Source: Secundilactobacillus silagei JCM 19001 (GTDB taxonomy: Bacteria; Bacillota; Bacilli; Lactobacillales; Lactobacillaceae). From it: a stretch of DNA of 64,000 bases. The position numbers and the translations under genes were made by a program. The stretch covers positions 1 to 64,000 of the forward strand of contig NZ_BCMG01000005.1 of NCBI RefSeq assembly GCF_002217945.1, written 5' to 3'. The notes beneath the pieces were generated by a model, which was given only the letters and a program-made list of their open reading frames with translations, ran no database searches and was not told the origin of the DNA. Every line of letters begins with the position of its first letter. The stretch's first letter is position 1. Below, piece after piece: positions 44,813 to 54,154 of this stretch.

Positions 44813-45756
44813 AGTTTAACCACCTGTTCGCCCTCTGTTAGGGCATCCTCAGTTCCGTTCAAAAAGTCAGTAATGCTTTGTTTCGGTTTTCCTGCCGGCT
44901 GCAGTGCATTGATCTGCAGGGTGCCGTGATCGCCAGTCGATAGAACTAGCCGGTGCTTTTCGTGCACAACGACTTTGCCTGGCGTTAAATCCGTTTTATC
45001 AGGGAGTACCGTGACGTCCCACAGCTTGGTTCTCGTTCCCGATAAAATGATATACGACGTTGGAAATGGCCGCAGACCGCGAATCTTTGCGTCGACCATT
45101 GTCGCTGACATACTGAAGTCCACTTCTTCTTCAGCCGGTTTGATGGTTGGCGAAAAGGTGACCTTCGCCTCGTCTTGTGGCACCGGATCGACATCACCGT
45201 CAATTAACTTCGGCAAGGTTTCCAGCAGTAGGTCACGACCTAACACGCTTAATTTATCAAACATGCTGCCCACGTCATCGGTCTTTTCAATGGGGATCGA
45301 CTTTTGGCTAATAATATCGCCAGCGTCCATCTTTTTAACCATGTAAATGATTGAAACACCGGTTTTAGCATCGTTGTTCATCACGGCATAGTGCACTGGC
45401 GCGCCGCCACGATACTTAGGCAATAACGAGGCGTGCACGTTAATGGCGGCCGTTTTAGCCGACTTTAACAGCTTGGTGGGCAAAAATTGCCCAAAGGCCG
45501 CCGTAACGATAAAGTCCGGTGCCAGCTCAATGGCCCGGGCCATTTCTTCACTGCCGCCAATTTTTTCCGGCTGCAGGACTTCAATATTGTGCGCCAAAGC
45601 GACCTGTTTAACCGGTGAAGCAGTCAGCACGTGTTTGCGGCCAACTGGTCGGTCCGGCTGCGTCACAACGGCTTTGACGTCGTAATGGTGTTGAATCAGC
45701 GCTTCTAGAATTGGCGCTGAAAATTCGGGTGTTCCCATGAAGACGATTGATGTCAT
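44809..45756 (-). CDS. fmt: Methionyl-tRNA formyltransferase
   Basis: 315 residues. Formylates Met-tRNAi for initiation using 10-formyl-THF. VFMGTPEFSAPIL at the start, the catalytic NVHASLLPKYRGGAPVHYA and VKKMDAGDI, then a C-terminal OB-like domain. Downstream of priA by 18 bases, in the usual priA-fmt-rsmB order. Confidence 0.98.
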   Translation of the reverse strand: MTSIVFMGTPEFSAPILEALIQHHYDVKAVVTQPDRPVGRKHVLTASPVKQVALAHNIEVLQPEKIGGSEEMARAIELAPDFIVTAAFGQFLPTKLLKSAKTAAINVHASLLPKYRGGAPVHYAVMNNDAKTGVSIIYMVKKMDAGDIISQKSIPIEKTDDVGSMFDKLSVLGRDLLLETLPKLIDGDVDPVPQDEAKVTFSPTIKPAEEEVDFSMSATMVDAKIRGLRPFPTSYIILSGTRTKLWDVTVLPDKTDLTPGKVVVHEKHRLVLSTGDHGTLQINALQPAGKPKQSITDFLNGTEDALTEGEQVVKL

Positions 45757-45774
45757 ACTTATTCTCCTTTTGGC

Positions 45775-48189
45775 TTACATAAAGCTCATTGGATTGCGGT
45801 CGATTGCAATTTGCAACCCGCCACGAGACTGTTTTTGAGCCTGTCCTAAAATCTTGAACAGGGCCGAATCCAGTTGTGATTCACGTTTATATTTGATCAC
45901 TAATTGATAATAGTAGCGTTTGTTCACGCGGGCAATGGCGCCTGGCGTGGGCCCTAGGATGATTGCCTGGGGACTCAATACCGTTTTTAACTGGCGCACG
46001 ATCTTAACCATGGCTTCAGCTGCCTTGCGTTCTTCCACGTCACTAGCGGTCAGCTTAACCGCAAAATAATACGGCGGGTAGTTGCCCCGGTGACGCAGCT
46101 GCATCTCCCGGCCGAAGAACTGTTCGTAGTTCTGCGTTTTCGCCAGTTGAATCGCGTAGTGGTCCGGATTATAAGTCTGGATAAAGACCTGACCAGGTTT
46201 GGATGCTCGCCCGGCCCGGCCGCTGACTTGGGTCAGCAGTTGAAACGTCCGCTCGCTGGCCCGAAAATCCGGCAGACCCAAGGCGGTATCCGCATTCAGC
46301 ACGCCAACTAGGGTCACATCAGGGAAATCCAGCCCCTTAGCGATCATTTGCGTCCCTAATAGGATATCTGCCTGGTGGTCACCGAAACGTTTCAGCAGAC
46401 GCTCGTGAGCACCCTTTCGCCGGGTCGTGTCAACATCCATCCGAATGACGCGAGCAGTTGGCAATAATTCAGTCAATTCTTGTTCAACCTTTTGAGTACC
46501 CGTGCCATAATAGCGGATATGGCGCCCATGACAGTTGGGACAAACGTGCGGAATCGGTTCTTCATGGCCGCAGTAATGGCACTTCATCGTTTTGGTGTCC
46601 ATGTGCAGTGTCAGCGAAATATCGCAGTTGGGACATTGTAAAACAAACCCGCAGTCCCGACACATTACAAATGACGAATATCCGCGACGGTTCAGCATCA
46701 ACAGCGACTGTTCCCCGCGCGCCAGCCGGGTCTGCAAGGCCTGCAGCAGCCCGCTGGAAAAGTTACTTTCCTTGTGGTGCCGCAATTCCTCCGTCATATC
46801 AACGATGGTGACTTGCGGTAACGCCTGGTGATTGACCCGGTTGGGCAACAACAACCTAGTATACACGTTCTTTTCAGCCCGTGCGCGACTTTCTAGTGAC
46901 GGCGTGGCACTGCCTAAAACCACGGGGCAGTGATGGTACCGTCCCCGCCATAACGCAACGTCACGGGCGTGGTAGCGAGGATTATCCTCTTGTTTATAGC
47001 TACCTTCGTGTTCTTCATCCACAATAATGACGCCTAAATGCGTCAGCGGTGCAAATACCGCAGAACGCGCGCCGACCACGACTTGGGCTTCGCCACGCTG
47101 AATTCTGCGCCATTCATCAAACCGTTCACCGCTGGACAAACCGCTGTGCAGTACCGCGACTTGTTTGCCAAAACGGCCACGAACCCGGCCGACAATTTGT
47201 GGCGTTAACGAAATTTCAGGGACCAGCATTAAAGCCTGCTTGCCCTGCGACAGTGCGTTGGCCATCGCCTGTAAGTAGACTTCGGTTTTGCCGCTGCCGG
47301 TGACCCCCTCTAATAGAAACGTTTCGGATTGTTCATGATCAGTGGCCGAACAAATCGCACTGACCGCCTTATCTTGATCCGGATTTAATTTTAACGGCTT
47401 CGTTTTAACAACAGCCGTCTGAAACGGATCGCGATAAACTTCCACGGCCTTCCGGGTCAGCCAGCCATTTACTTCACCGGTTTTTAAACTGCTGCTGGAG
47501 AGCTTTAACTGATGTTCTAAATCCGGCTGGCTGATGGTGTCGCGATGCGCAATTAAATAATCGAGCAAGGTGGCCTGCTTCACCGCCGTTTTTCTCAGCG
47601 ACGAACGCGCAGCCGTTAATTCAGCCACGTTCATCGCTGGTTTGATCATCATCACTTTTTTAACTTTGGACTGGTTACGAACTTCGTAGCGCACGGTGAT
47701 CAGATGCTGGCGATTCAAAGCCAGTAACTGTTTGACCGTGTCCGTGGGCAATGAATCATCCCACAATAGTTCTGGCTGATTGCCGAACAACTGCTGACGA
47801 ATATCGTTAGCCAGCTGTTCAGTGGGCCTGGCCCATTTTTGATACTTCGCTTTTAAAGCGTTGGGCAGCATGGTCTGCAGACACGTAATGGTAAACGCGT
47901 ACGTGGTGTGCGCCAGCCAATCCGAAAGCTGCATCAGTTCGGCGTTCACGATGGGTGCTGGATCCATCACGGTATCAATGGCCTTCAAAATCACGTCCGG
48001 ATCCGGTTTAGCGTCTGGTTTGACCTGCCAAACAAAGCCCTGCACTTTACGGCTGCCGTTACCAAAGGGAACCACCACCCGCATACCGGGCTGCAGCTGG
48101 TCAACTAAGGCTGACGGTATTTCATACGAATAAGGCGTGTTGGTCTGCATCGTTGGTACATCCACGATGACCTCAGCGATTTGCGTCAT
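45775..48189 (-). CDS. priA: Primosomal protein N' (helicase PriA)
   Basis: 804 residues. Restarts stalled replication forks. Walker A LEGVTGSGKTEVY, DEEH box IIVDEEHEGSYKQ, a zinc-binding Cys array (CRDCGFVLQCPNCDIS, CHYCGHEEP, CPNCHG), and helicase motifs after it. N-terminal 3'-DNA-end-binding domain present. Two bases after coaBC. Confidence 0.98.
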   Translation of the reverse strand: MTQIAEVIVDVPTMQTNTPYSYEIPSALVDQLQPGMRVVVPFGNGSRKVQGFVWQVKPDAKPDPDVILKAIDTVMDPAPIVNAELMQLSDWLAHTTYAFTITCLQTMLPNALKAKYQKWARPTEQLANDIRQQLFGNQPELLWDDSLPTDTVKQLLALNRQHLITVRYEVRNQSKVKKVMMIKPAMNVAELTAARSSLRKTAVKQATLLDYLIAHRDTISQPDLEHQLKLSSSSLKTGEVNGWLTRKAVEVYRDPFQTAVVKTKPLKLNPDQDKAVSAICSATDHEQSETFLLEGVTGSGKTEVYLQAMANALSQGKQALMLVPEISLTPQIVGRVRGRFGKQVAVLHSGLSSGERFDEWRRIQRGEAQVVVGARSAVFAPLTHLGVIIVDEEHEGSYKQEDNPRYHARDVALWRGRYHHCPVVLGSATPSLESRARAEKNVYTRLLLPNRVNHQALPQVTIVDMTEELRHHKESNFSSGLLQALQTRLARGEQSLLMLNRRGYSSFVMCRDCGFVLQCPNCDISLTLHMDTKTMKCHYCGHEEPIPHVCPNCHGRHIRYYGTGTQKVEQELTELLPTARVIRMDVDTTRRKGAHERLLKRFGDHQADILLGTQMIAKGLDFPDVTLVGVLNADTALGLPDFRASERTFQLLTQVSGRAGRASKPGQVFIQTYNPDHYAIQLAKTQNYEQFFGREMQLRHRGNYPPYYFAVKLTASDVEERKAAEAMVKIVRQLKTVLSPQAIILGPTPGAIARVNKRYYYQLVIKYKRESQLDSALFKILGQAQKQSRGGLQIAIDRNPMSFM

Positions 48190-48191
48190 TC

Positions 48192-49400
48192 CTACCCCTC
48201 TTTTTGTAGCCGTTGGCTGATCTGATCAACCACTTGCTTAGCGATGGTGTGTTTATCCGCCAAAGTGGTTTTAATGGGTGCCTGATCTGGCTGTAAAATG
48301 GTCACTTGGTTCGTATCGCCATTAAATCCCACCCCTGGCTTGGAAACATCATTAGCAATTAACAGATCAAGCTGTTTGGCAATCAATTTCTGGTTAGCAT
48401 TATCCAGTAAGTTTTGCGTTTCAGCCGCAAAGCCCACGGTGATCTGACCCGGCTGCTTTAACCGCGCCACCTGCTTTAAAATATCGGTTGTTTTGGTCAG
48501 TTTGATCGTCAGTTGATCATTATCAGCGGACTTTTTAATTTTTTGATCTGCCGTATTCACGGGTTTAAAATCAGCGACCGCCGCGGCCATGACTAAAATG
48601 TCGGTTTGTTTAAACGCCTTAGTCACCGCGTCAGCTAAGTCTTCCGTTGTCAGCACTGGAATCAGTGAAACGCCCGCTGGCGGCGTTAACTTCGTTGGTG
48701 CGGAGATCAAGGTCACCGTGGCGCCACGCTGCTGCATTTCTTCGGCGATGGCATAGCCCATTTTGCCTGAAGAATCGTTAGTAATAAAGCGCACCGGATC
48801 GATCCGTTCACGAGTACCGCCGGCGGTTACCAGTACTTTTTTACCGGTTAAAGGCGTCGTTTGTGGGCGCAGAGTTTCAATTTGCTGCATGATGGCTGCC
48901 GGTTCCGGCATTCTGCCACGGCCGCTATAGCCTTCAGCTAAGAAACCCGTCGCTGGTGTCATCACAGTGACGCCATCCTGTTTTAGTTGCGCGATATTCC
49001 GGTTAGTGGCCGCACTGTCTAACATGTGCTGATTCATTGCCGGCACGACTAACTTAGGCGCCGTGGTGGCCATCAGCGTGAGACTGGCCATATCATCCGC
49101 AATGCCGTTAGCCAGCTTGCCAATGATATCGGCACTGGCGGGCGCGACAACCGCTAAATCGGTCCAGTCAGCCAGTTCGATATGGTCAACTGCCTTAACT
49201 TGGGTACCAGCAAACATCTCAGTCGCCACGGCGTTTTTGGATAAAACTTGAAAACTGAGCGGCGTCACAAAGGCTTCAGCTGCTTTCGTCATGACCACTC
49301 GAACTGCCGCACCTGATTTAATCAGCAGGCGGGTCAAGGTCAGTGCCTTATAAGCCGCGATACTGCCAGTAACATACAGTGCAACGTGTTGTTTCGCCAT
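48192..49400 (-). CDS. coaBC: Phosphopantothenoylcysteine decarboxylase/synthase
   Basis: About 402 residues from the ATG at 49400 (GGGGGT upstream); the in-frame ATG five codons earlier lies before that site. Bifunctional CoA synthesis enzyme: the N-terminal flavoprotein CoaC part (VTGSIAAYKALTL, PAMNQHM, GRGRMPEP) and the C-terminal CoaB part (VTAGGTRERIDPVRFITN, AAAVADFKP, IVANDVS-like LIANDVSKPG). Confidence 0.97.
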   Translation of the reverse strand: MAKQHVALYVTGSIAAYKALTLTRLLIKSGAAVRVVMTKAAEAFVTPLSFQVLSKNAVATEMFAGTQVKAVDHIELADWTDLAVVAPASADIIGKLANGIADDMASLTLMATTAPKLVVPAMNQHMLDSAATNRNIAQLKQDGVTVMTPATGFLAEGYSGRGRMPEPAAIMQQIETLRPQTTPLTGKKVLVTAGGTRERIDPVRFITNDSSGKMGYAIAEEMQQRGATVTLISAPTKLTPPAGVSLIPVLTTEDLADAVTKAFKQTDILVMAAAVADFKPVNTADQKIKKSADNDQLTIKLTKTTDILKQVARLKQPGQITVGFAAETQNLLDNANQKLIAKQLDLLIANDVSKPGVGFNGDTNQVTILQPDQAPIKTTLADKHTIAKQVVDQISQRLQKEG

Positions 49401-49483
49401 TTTAAATACCCCCAAACGTTTCGTTAATTGTTTCGTTAATTAATCTTTATTATTGTACCAAAGTAAATGCCACCTTGCACAAA

Positions 49484-49533
49484 CAAAACCGCCATCTTAA
49501 CACCCACTTAATTGGGGGTCAAAACAGCGGTTC
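49484..49533 (-). terminator. Possible terminator between rpoZ and coaBC
   Basis: On the minus strand an outer arm AACCGC/GCGGTT encloses an inner stem (TTTTGACCCCC / GGGTGTTAAGA), then T residues. Confidence 0.65.
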
Positions 49534-49550
49534 AGTAGTGGTGAAGCTCA

Positions 49551-49763
49551 TTAGATCTGGTCAGTTTCATCTGGGTCGATAATAATTTTACCAGCCGCAA
49601 TTTCTTCCAATGCACGGCCAATCGTTTTTGGTGATTCATAGTGGTCTAACAGTGGCTTAGCGCCAGCATCTAGTTGGTGCGCACGCTTGCTAGCAAGCAT
49701 GATCAATGAATAACGGGAATTAACACGTTCAAGTAACTTATCTACTGATGGGTATAATAACAT
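49551..49763 (-). CDS. rpoZ: RNA polymerase omega subunit
   Basis: 70 residues. Helps assemble RNA polymerase. [22 protein letters not shown] is diagnostic in part ([16 protein letters not shown]). One base from gmk, the universal gmk-rpoZ pair. Confidence 0.96.
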   Translation of the reverse strand: MLLYPSVDKLLERVNSRYSLIMLASKRAHQLDAGAKPLLDHYESPKTIGRALEEIAAGKIIIDPDETDQI

Positions 49764-49764
49764 T

Positions 49765-50385
49765 CTATTCGTCTCCCTCTAATAACATTTGTTCATAATC
49801 TGGCATTACCCGGTTGACCCGTAAGCGTTCTGAACGTATAATCGTTCGAATACGCGCAACCGCGTTTTCAACTTCATCGTTCACAACGGCGTAATCATAG
49901 TTACGCATCATTTTAATTTCGCCAACCGCTTTTTTGATTCGAGCGTTGATCACGTTCATCTCTTCGGTCCCACGGTTGATCAGTCGGTGCTTTAATTCCA
50001 TTAAATCAGGTGGGGTCAAGAAGACAAAAACAGCATCCGGTACGTTTGCACGAACCTGCATCGCACCGTTGACTTCAATCTCTAGGAAAACGTCCTTACC
50101 CGAATTTAAAGTCTCATTAACATATTTTAATGGCGTTCCATAGTAGTTGTCAACATATTTGGCGTATTCGAGCATCTCACCATTCTTGATGTTCTCTTCA
50201 AACTGCTCTTTGGAAACGAAAAAATAATCAACGCCATCCTTTTCGCCTTCGCGCGGCTTACGGGTAGTCATGGAAATGGAGTACTGAAAATCAGTGTCTG
50301 GCTCATCAAACAAAGCCTTACGGACAGTCCCTTTACCAACACCGGACGGCCCGGATAACACAATCAACATCCCTCTTTTAGTCAT
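49765..50385 (-). CDS. gmk: Guanylate kinase
   Basis: 206 residues. Phosphorylates GMP to GDP. P-loop [19 protein letters not shown]-binding [21 protein letters not shown] region and [13 protein letters not shown] are intact. First gene of gmk-rpoZ-coaBC-priA, with a good promoter at 50430-50459. Confidence 0.98.
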   Translation of the reverse strand: MTKRGMLIVLSGPSGVGKGTVRKALFDEPDTDFQYSISMTTRKPREGEKDGVDYFFVSKEQFEENIKNGEMLEYAKYVDNYYGTPLKYVNETLNSGKDVFLEIEVNGAMQVRANVPDAVFVFLTPPDLMELKHRLINRGTEEMNVINARIKKAVGEIKMMRNYDYAVVNDEVENAVARIRTIIRSERLRVNRVMPDYEQMLLEGDE

Positions 50386-50429
50386 TACTTGAGATCCCCT
50401 TATCTAGTTTCAAAATGATAATAAGAACC

Positions 50430-50459
50430 ATTATCGCACGCCAGACCGCGCTTTGACAA
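50430..50459 (-). promoter_or_regulatory. gmk promoter
   Basis: On the minus strand TTGTCA (50454-50459) and GATAAT (50430-50435) are separated by 18 bases. Confidence 0.75.
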
Positions 50460-50498
50460 GCTCTAACTCAGGCTTTTCAAAATAATCGTGATTTAGAC

Positions 50499-50527
50499 TT
50501 GCAAAGACAAACGTAGGTTCGTATAAT
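50499..50527 (+). promoter_or_regulatory. Promoter of the 50561 gene
   Basis: TTGCAA (50499-50504) and a perfect TATAAT (50522-50527), 17 bases apart; transcription is divergent from gmk. Confidence 0.85.
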
Positions 50528-50560
50528 AATAAATGCAAACAAATGTTCGAGGTGATTAAA

Positions 50561-50896
50561 ATGTCCAATCAAGTATCTGCAATTAAAAAATTCTCGTCCC
50601 AGTTAAACGACCGTTACCGCCAATTTTTAGTCATTGATCCTACCGAACCGTTGGGAATGCCACAAGCGCAACGCGATTACTTTTTAGAACAAGCGTTGAC
50701 CCGTCACTACCACGTGACCCTGCACCTGAATTTGCCAAGCGAACCAGGTGAACCCAGCGAAAATGAAGCGTTGATGTCTGGCTACCTTACTCAGGGGCCT
50801 AAAGACACCCTGTTAGTCACTAATGCCAGTCAAAATATCACTCAAGTCGCTCATTTGAATCAAATCAAGTTTGTTGAAAGAAACGATTATCGCTAA
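50561..50896 (+). CDS. Small cytosolic protein of unknown function
   Basis: 111 residues from the ATG at 50561 (GAGGTGA upstream); a frame six codons longer starts before the ribosome site. Sequence MSNQVSAIKKFSSQLNDRYR ... HVTLHLNLPSEPGE; soluble, no signal peptide, no Cys. Layout (helical start, then beta strands) vaguely recalls YolD-like proteins but I cannot assign it. It has its own near-consensus promoter and a shared convergent terminator, so it is probably a real, well-expressed single gene. Confidence 0.75.
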   Translation: MSNQVSAIKKFSSQLNDRYRQFLVIDPTEPLGMPQAQRDYFLEQALTRHYHVTLHLNLPSEPGEPSENEALMSGYLTQGPKDTLLVTNASQNITQVAHLNQIKFVERNDYR

Positions 50897-50940
50897 AACA
50901 GCTCGTACAATCAATTAATTTTATATTTAAACCAAATACT

Positions 50941-50986
50941 AATGGCGTGTTAACACCTCTCAAACGAGAGCTGCTGACACGCCATT
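50941..50986. terminator. Bidirectional terminator between the 50561 gene and recN
   Basis: AATGGCGTGT and ACACGCCATT form a 10 bp stem, with a second short stem (CTCTC/GAGAG) in the loop and T/A runs on both sides. Confidence 0.85.
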
Positions 50987-50991
50987 TTAGA

Positions 50992-52704
50992 TTACTTGCT
51001 TGGAATCCGTTGCTGTTTTTCTTCAGTCGCCATGTCCAATAATTCTTTTGCGTGGTCCAGCGTTAATTCCGTCACTGTGGTCCCGGCCAGCATCCGTGCC
51101 AGTTCTTTGACTCGCGCTGACTGATTCAACCGTTTAATGTGGGTCACCGTTCGATCACCCGTCACCTGCTTATCAATAAAGTAGTGGTGGTCGCTCATAG
51201 CAGCCACTTGCGGTAGGTGGGTAATGCAAAGCACTTGCGACTCGTTTGCGATGCCACTGATCTTTTCGGCAATCGCCTGCGCCACGCGACCAGAAACGCC
51301 AGTATCGACTTCATCAAAGATAATCGAAGTGACGCCTTGTGACTTCGAGAAAATCGTTTTTAACGCTAACATCAGCCGCGATAATTCCCCACCGGACGCA
51401 ATCTTAGCTAAGGGCCGAATCTCTTCACCCGGGTTGGGCTGAATGTAAAACTCAACGTCATCCATCCCCGTGGCAAAATACTGCTGATCATTGGTTGGCT
51501 TAAAACGCACTTGAAAGACCGTTTTAGCCATGTAAAGGTCCTTTAGCTCTCCCTTGATTGCTGACTCCAGCTTGGTAGCGATTTTATGTCGCTCGGTGGT
51601 CAGCTGCTGGCCATACTTAAGCAGTTGCTGCTCTTTTTTGGCTAACTCTTCATCGAGGTCGCCTTCATCAATTTCAGCGGCCTCCATATCAGCTAATTCT
51701 TTTTTGATTCGTTTCAGATAACTTAAAATCTGCTTTTCGGAATCGCCATACTTGCGCTTTAATTGGTGAATCACGTTTAAGCGGGCTTCGATCTCATCTA
51801 ACTTGTTATCGTCCCACTCCAGCTGATCGACTTGTTTGGAAATCTCACCAGAAGCGTCTTGTAAGGCATAGTAAGCCGACTGCAACGACTCAAACAACTG
51901 GTTAAACGCTGGATCCAGATCCGCAATTGCAGACAGCGAATTCATCGCTGTCCCGCTAAGATCCAAAGCCCCGGTGGACTCTTCATCACCATTTAAAGCC
52001 AAGAAACCCTCCTGCAGCGATGTGTTGATCTTCTGATAGTTCATTAACCGGTCGCGTTGCTGACTTAACGTGGTCTCTTCATCCGGCTGCAGCTGGGCAT
52101 CCTCAATTTCTTTAACTTGAAACCGCAGCATATCCAGCCGCTGCGCCCACTCTTTTTGGTGGGTATTGCGCGACACCATGGAATGGTGCAGGTGCTGATA
52201 ATCCTGATAAGTGGCTTGGTAACGCGATCTAATTGAAGACAGCTCGTCACCGCCAAATTCATCGAGTAACCGCAAGTGCTTGTCTGGCTGCATCAGTTCC
52301 TGGTGTTCATTTTGCCCGTGGATATCAACGATGGTCTCCCCCAATTGCTTCAGGGTACTGGTGTTCACTAACATCCCGTTGATCCGGCAAACGTTTCTGC
52401 CCGAGCGATAGATCTCGCGTTGTAAGATCACCGTGCCGTCATCGTGGTCAATGCCCAGCTGATCTAATTGGCCATAGGTCTGACCGCCTTTAGGGAAGAC
52501 GAAGGCCCCCTGAATAATGGCCTTATCGGCACCGGTTCTCACAAAGTGCTGCGAACCACGGCCGCCAGCTAACAATCCGACGGCATCAATGATGATCGAC
52601 TTGCCGGCACCCGTTTCACCCGTCAGAACCGTCATGCCATCCTCAAATTCAACGTCTAAGCTAGCAATAATCGCAAAATTTTTAATTGAAAGTTCCTGAA
52701 GCAC
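50992..52704 (-). CDS. recN: DNA repair protein RecN
   Basis: 570 residues from a GTG with GGGGGT six bases upstream. SMC-like ATPase in double-strand break repair: LSIKNFAIIASLDVEF, Walker A GETGAGKSI, coiled-coil middle (~150-350), signature ASGGELSRLMLAL, Walker B SIIFDEVDTGVSG. Separated from argR by a terminator, with a TATAAT at 52735-52740 as a likely -10. Confidence 0.98.
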   Translation of the reverse strand: MLQELSIKNFAIIASLDVEFEDGMTVLTGETGAGKSIIIDAVGLLAGGRGSQHFVRTGADKAIIQGAFVFPKGGQTYGQLDQLGIDHDDGTVILQREIYRSGRNVCRINGMLVNTSTLKQLGETIVDIHGQNEHQELMQPDKHLRLLDEFGGDELSSIRSRYQATYQDYQHLHHSMVSRNTHQKEWAQRLDMLRFQVKEIEDAQLQPDEETTLSQQRDRLMNYQKINTSLQEGFLALNGDEESTGALDLSGTAMNSLSAIADLDPAFNQLFESLQSAYYALQDASGEISKQVDQLEWDDNKLDEIEARLNVIHQLKRKYGDSEKQILSYLKRIKKELADMEAAEIDEGDLDEELAKKEQQLLKYGQQLTTERHKIATKLESAIKGELKDLYMAKTVFQVRFKPTNDQQYFATGMDDVEFYIQPNPGEEIRPLAKIASGGELSRLMLALKTIFSKSQGVTSIIFDEVDTGVSGRVAQAIAEKISGIANESQVLCITHLPQVAAMSDHHYFIDKQVTGDRTVTHIKRLNQSARVKELARMLAGTTVTELTLDHAKELLDMATEEKQQRIPSK

Positions 52705-52734
52705 CGGATTACCCCCTGTAAGTTGTCTAGACTA

Positions 52735-52740
52735 ATTATA
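52735..52740 (-). promoter_or_regulatory. recN -10 element
   Basis: A perfect TATAAT on the minus strand ~31 bases upstream of the recN GTG. The -35 would fall in the argR terminator and is weak. Confidence 0.5.
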
Positions 52741-52751
52741 CCCGATAACTC

Positions 52752-52795
52752 AAAAACGAGCTAGACCAGACACTTAAAACTGGCCTAACTCGTTT
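52752..52795 (-). terminator. Terminator of argR
   Basis: On the minus strand AACGAGTTAGGCCAG pairs imperfectly with CTGGTCTAGCTCGTT, followed by T residues. Confidence 0.85.
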
Positions 52796-52796
52796 A

Positions 52797-53249
52797 CTAT
52801 TCTAATAAATCGTTAATGGCTGCCTGCAGCTTCTGCGACCCTTCATCATTCGTACAAATCGCCAAAACCGTTTGGTCATCACCAATCGTACCGAAAACAA
52901 AGTCATAATTCATCTGATCGATCAATGCGGACATGGCCGGTCCATTACCGGGTAAAACTTTAATAATGACGTCCTTACCCTGAGCCGCGATGCTCACGTA
53001 AGCATCTTGCAGGGTCCGCTTTAACTTCTTTTTGGTATCCAGCGTTTTTTGAATCGGCATGTTGTACCGATAACCGCCGGAAGCAGCTGGTACTTTAACT
53101 AACTGCATTTCCTTAATATCCCGTGAAATGGTGGCTTGGGTCACGTGAATATTCTGTTCTTCAAGCAAACGAACAAAATCTTCCTGTCGCTCAATGTCTT
53201 GTGAACTTAGTAATTGACGAATCAAACGTTGCCGGTCTTGCTTCTTCAC
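52797..53249 (-). CDS. argR: Arginine repressor ArgR/AhrC family
   Basis: 150 residues. N-terminal winged helix (QATISRDIKEMQLVKV within VTQATISRDI, ~36-50), and C-terminal arginine-binding/hexamer domain (PGNGPAMSALID, FGTIGDDQTVLAI). The tlyA-argR-recN order is standard in Bacilli. Whether it senses arginine is not clear, since lactobacilli often have two copies with different roles. Confidence 0.95.
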   Translation of the reverse strand: MKKQDRQRLIRQLLSSQDIERQEDFVRLLEEQNIHVTQATISRDIKEMQLVKVPAASGGYRYNMPIQKTLDTKKKLKRTLQDAYVSIAAQGKDVIIKVLPGNGPAMSALIDQMNYDFVFGTIGDDQTVLAICTNDEGSQKLQAAINDLLE

Positions 53250-53329
53250 GCCGCACCATCTCCAATCGAGAAATTTATTTAGTTACATCATACAGCTAAG
53301 CTGCTGATTTTAAAAGTAAATTGCAGATT

Positions 53330-54145
53330 TTATGCAGTTAATATACGGTGAGCCTTTTCAACCGTGCCAGCCACGTCGATTTCCGGTGCCACTTCAGGCG
53401 TCCCAGCGACCGATTTCAAATGAATCAGAAATTCAATGTTGCCTTCGCCACCAGTAATTGGTGAAAAATCAAGGTGGCGGGGACTAAAACCGCTATCCAC
53501 AGCCAGTTGAATCACCTTTTGAATCACACTTTCATGAATTTTAGGGTCCTTCACGATGCCGTGCTTACCCACGTGCTCCCGGCCGGCTTCAAACTGCGGC
53601 TTGATCAGCGCCACAACTTCACCATCGGGTTCAAGGATCTGCTTTAGTGGCGGCAAGATCAAACTGAGTGAAATAAACGACACGTCGATCGATGAAAAGC
53701 TTGGCTGGCCTTGGGTGAAATCTTCCGCCTTGCTGTAACGGAAATTAGTGTGTTCCATGACGACCACTCGCGGATCTTGACGCAGTTTCCAGACCAGCTG
53801 ATTGCTGCCGACATCTAAGGCGTATGACATTTTGGCGCCATTTTGCAGCATCACATCCGTAAAGCCACCAGTTGACGACCCAATGTCTAAAACGATGCGA
53901 TTCGAAACATCAATCTGGAACACTTTGAGGGCCTTCGCCAACTTAAAACCGCCGCGACTGACATAGGGAATCGGCTTGCCCTTGATATGTAAATCAGTAT
54001 CGATGGGGATCTTAACCCCTGGCTTATCTAGCCGTTCTTCATTTTTGCCCAGCACTTCACCCGCCATCACAGCACGCTTAGCCTGTTCACGGGATTCAAA
54101 TAATCCTTGAGTTACTAATAATACATCAACGCGTTGTTTTTCCAT
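53330..54145 (-). CDS. tlyA: TlyA family rRNA methyltransferase (YqxC)
   Basis: 271 residues. N-terminal S4 RNA-binding domain (RVDVLLVTQGLFESREQAKR) and an FtsJ-like methyltransferase domain (VLDIGSSTGGFTDVMLQNGA, then SFISLSLILPPL). TlyA proteins methylate rRNA 2'-O positions; some relatives are named hemolysins. It starts 9 bases after ispA. Confidence 0.94.
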   Translation of the reverse strand: MEKQRVDVLLVTQGLFESREQAKRAVMAGEVLGKNEERLDKPGVKIPIDTDLHIKGKPIPYVSRGGFKLAKALKVFQIDVSNRIVLDIGSSTGGFTDVMLQNGAKMSYALDVGSNQLVWKLRQDPRVVVMEHTNFRYSKAEDFTQGQPSFSSIDVSFISLSLILPPLKQILEPDGEVVALIKPQFEAGREHVGKHGIVKDPKIHESVIQKVIQLAVDSGFSPRHLDFSPITGGEGNIEFLIHLKSVAGTPEVAPEIDVAGTVEKAHRILTA

Positions 54146-54154
54146 AACGGGCTC

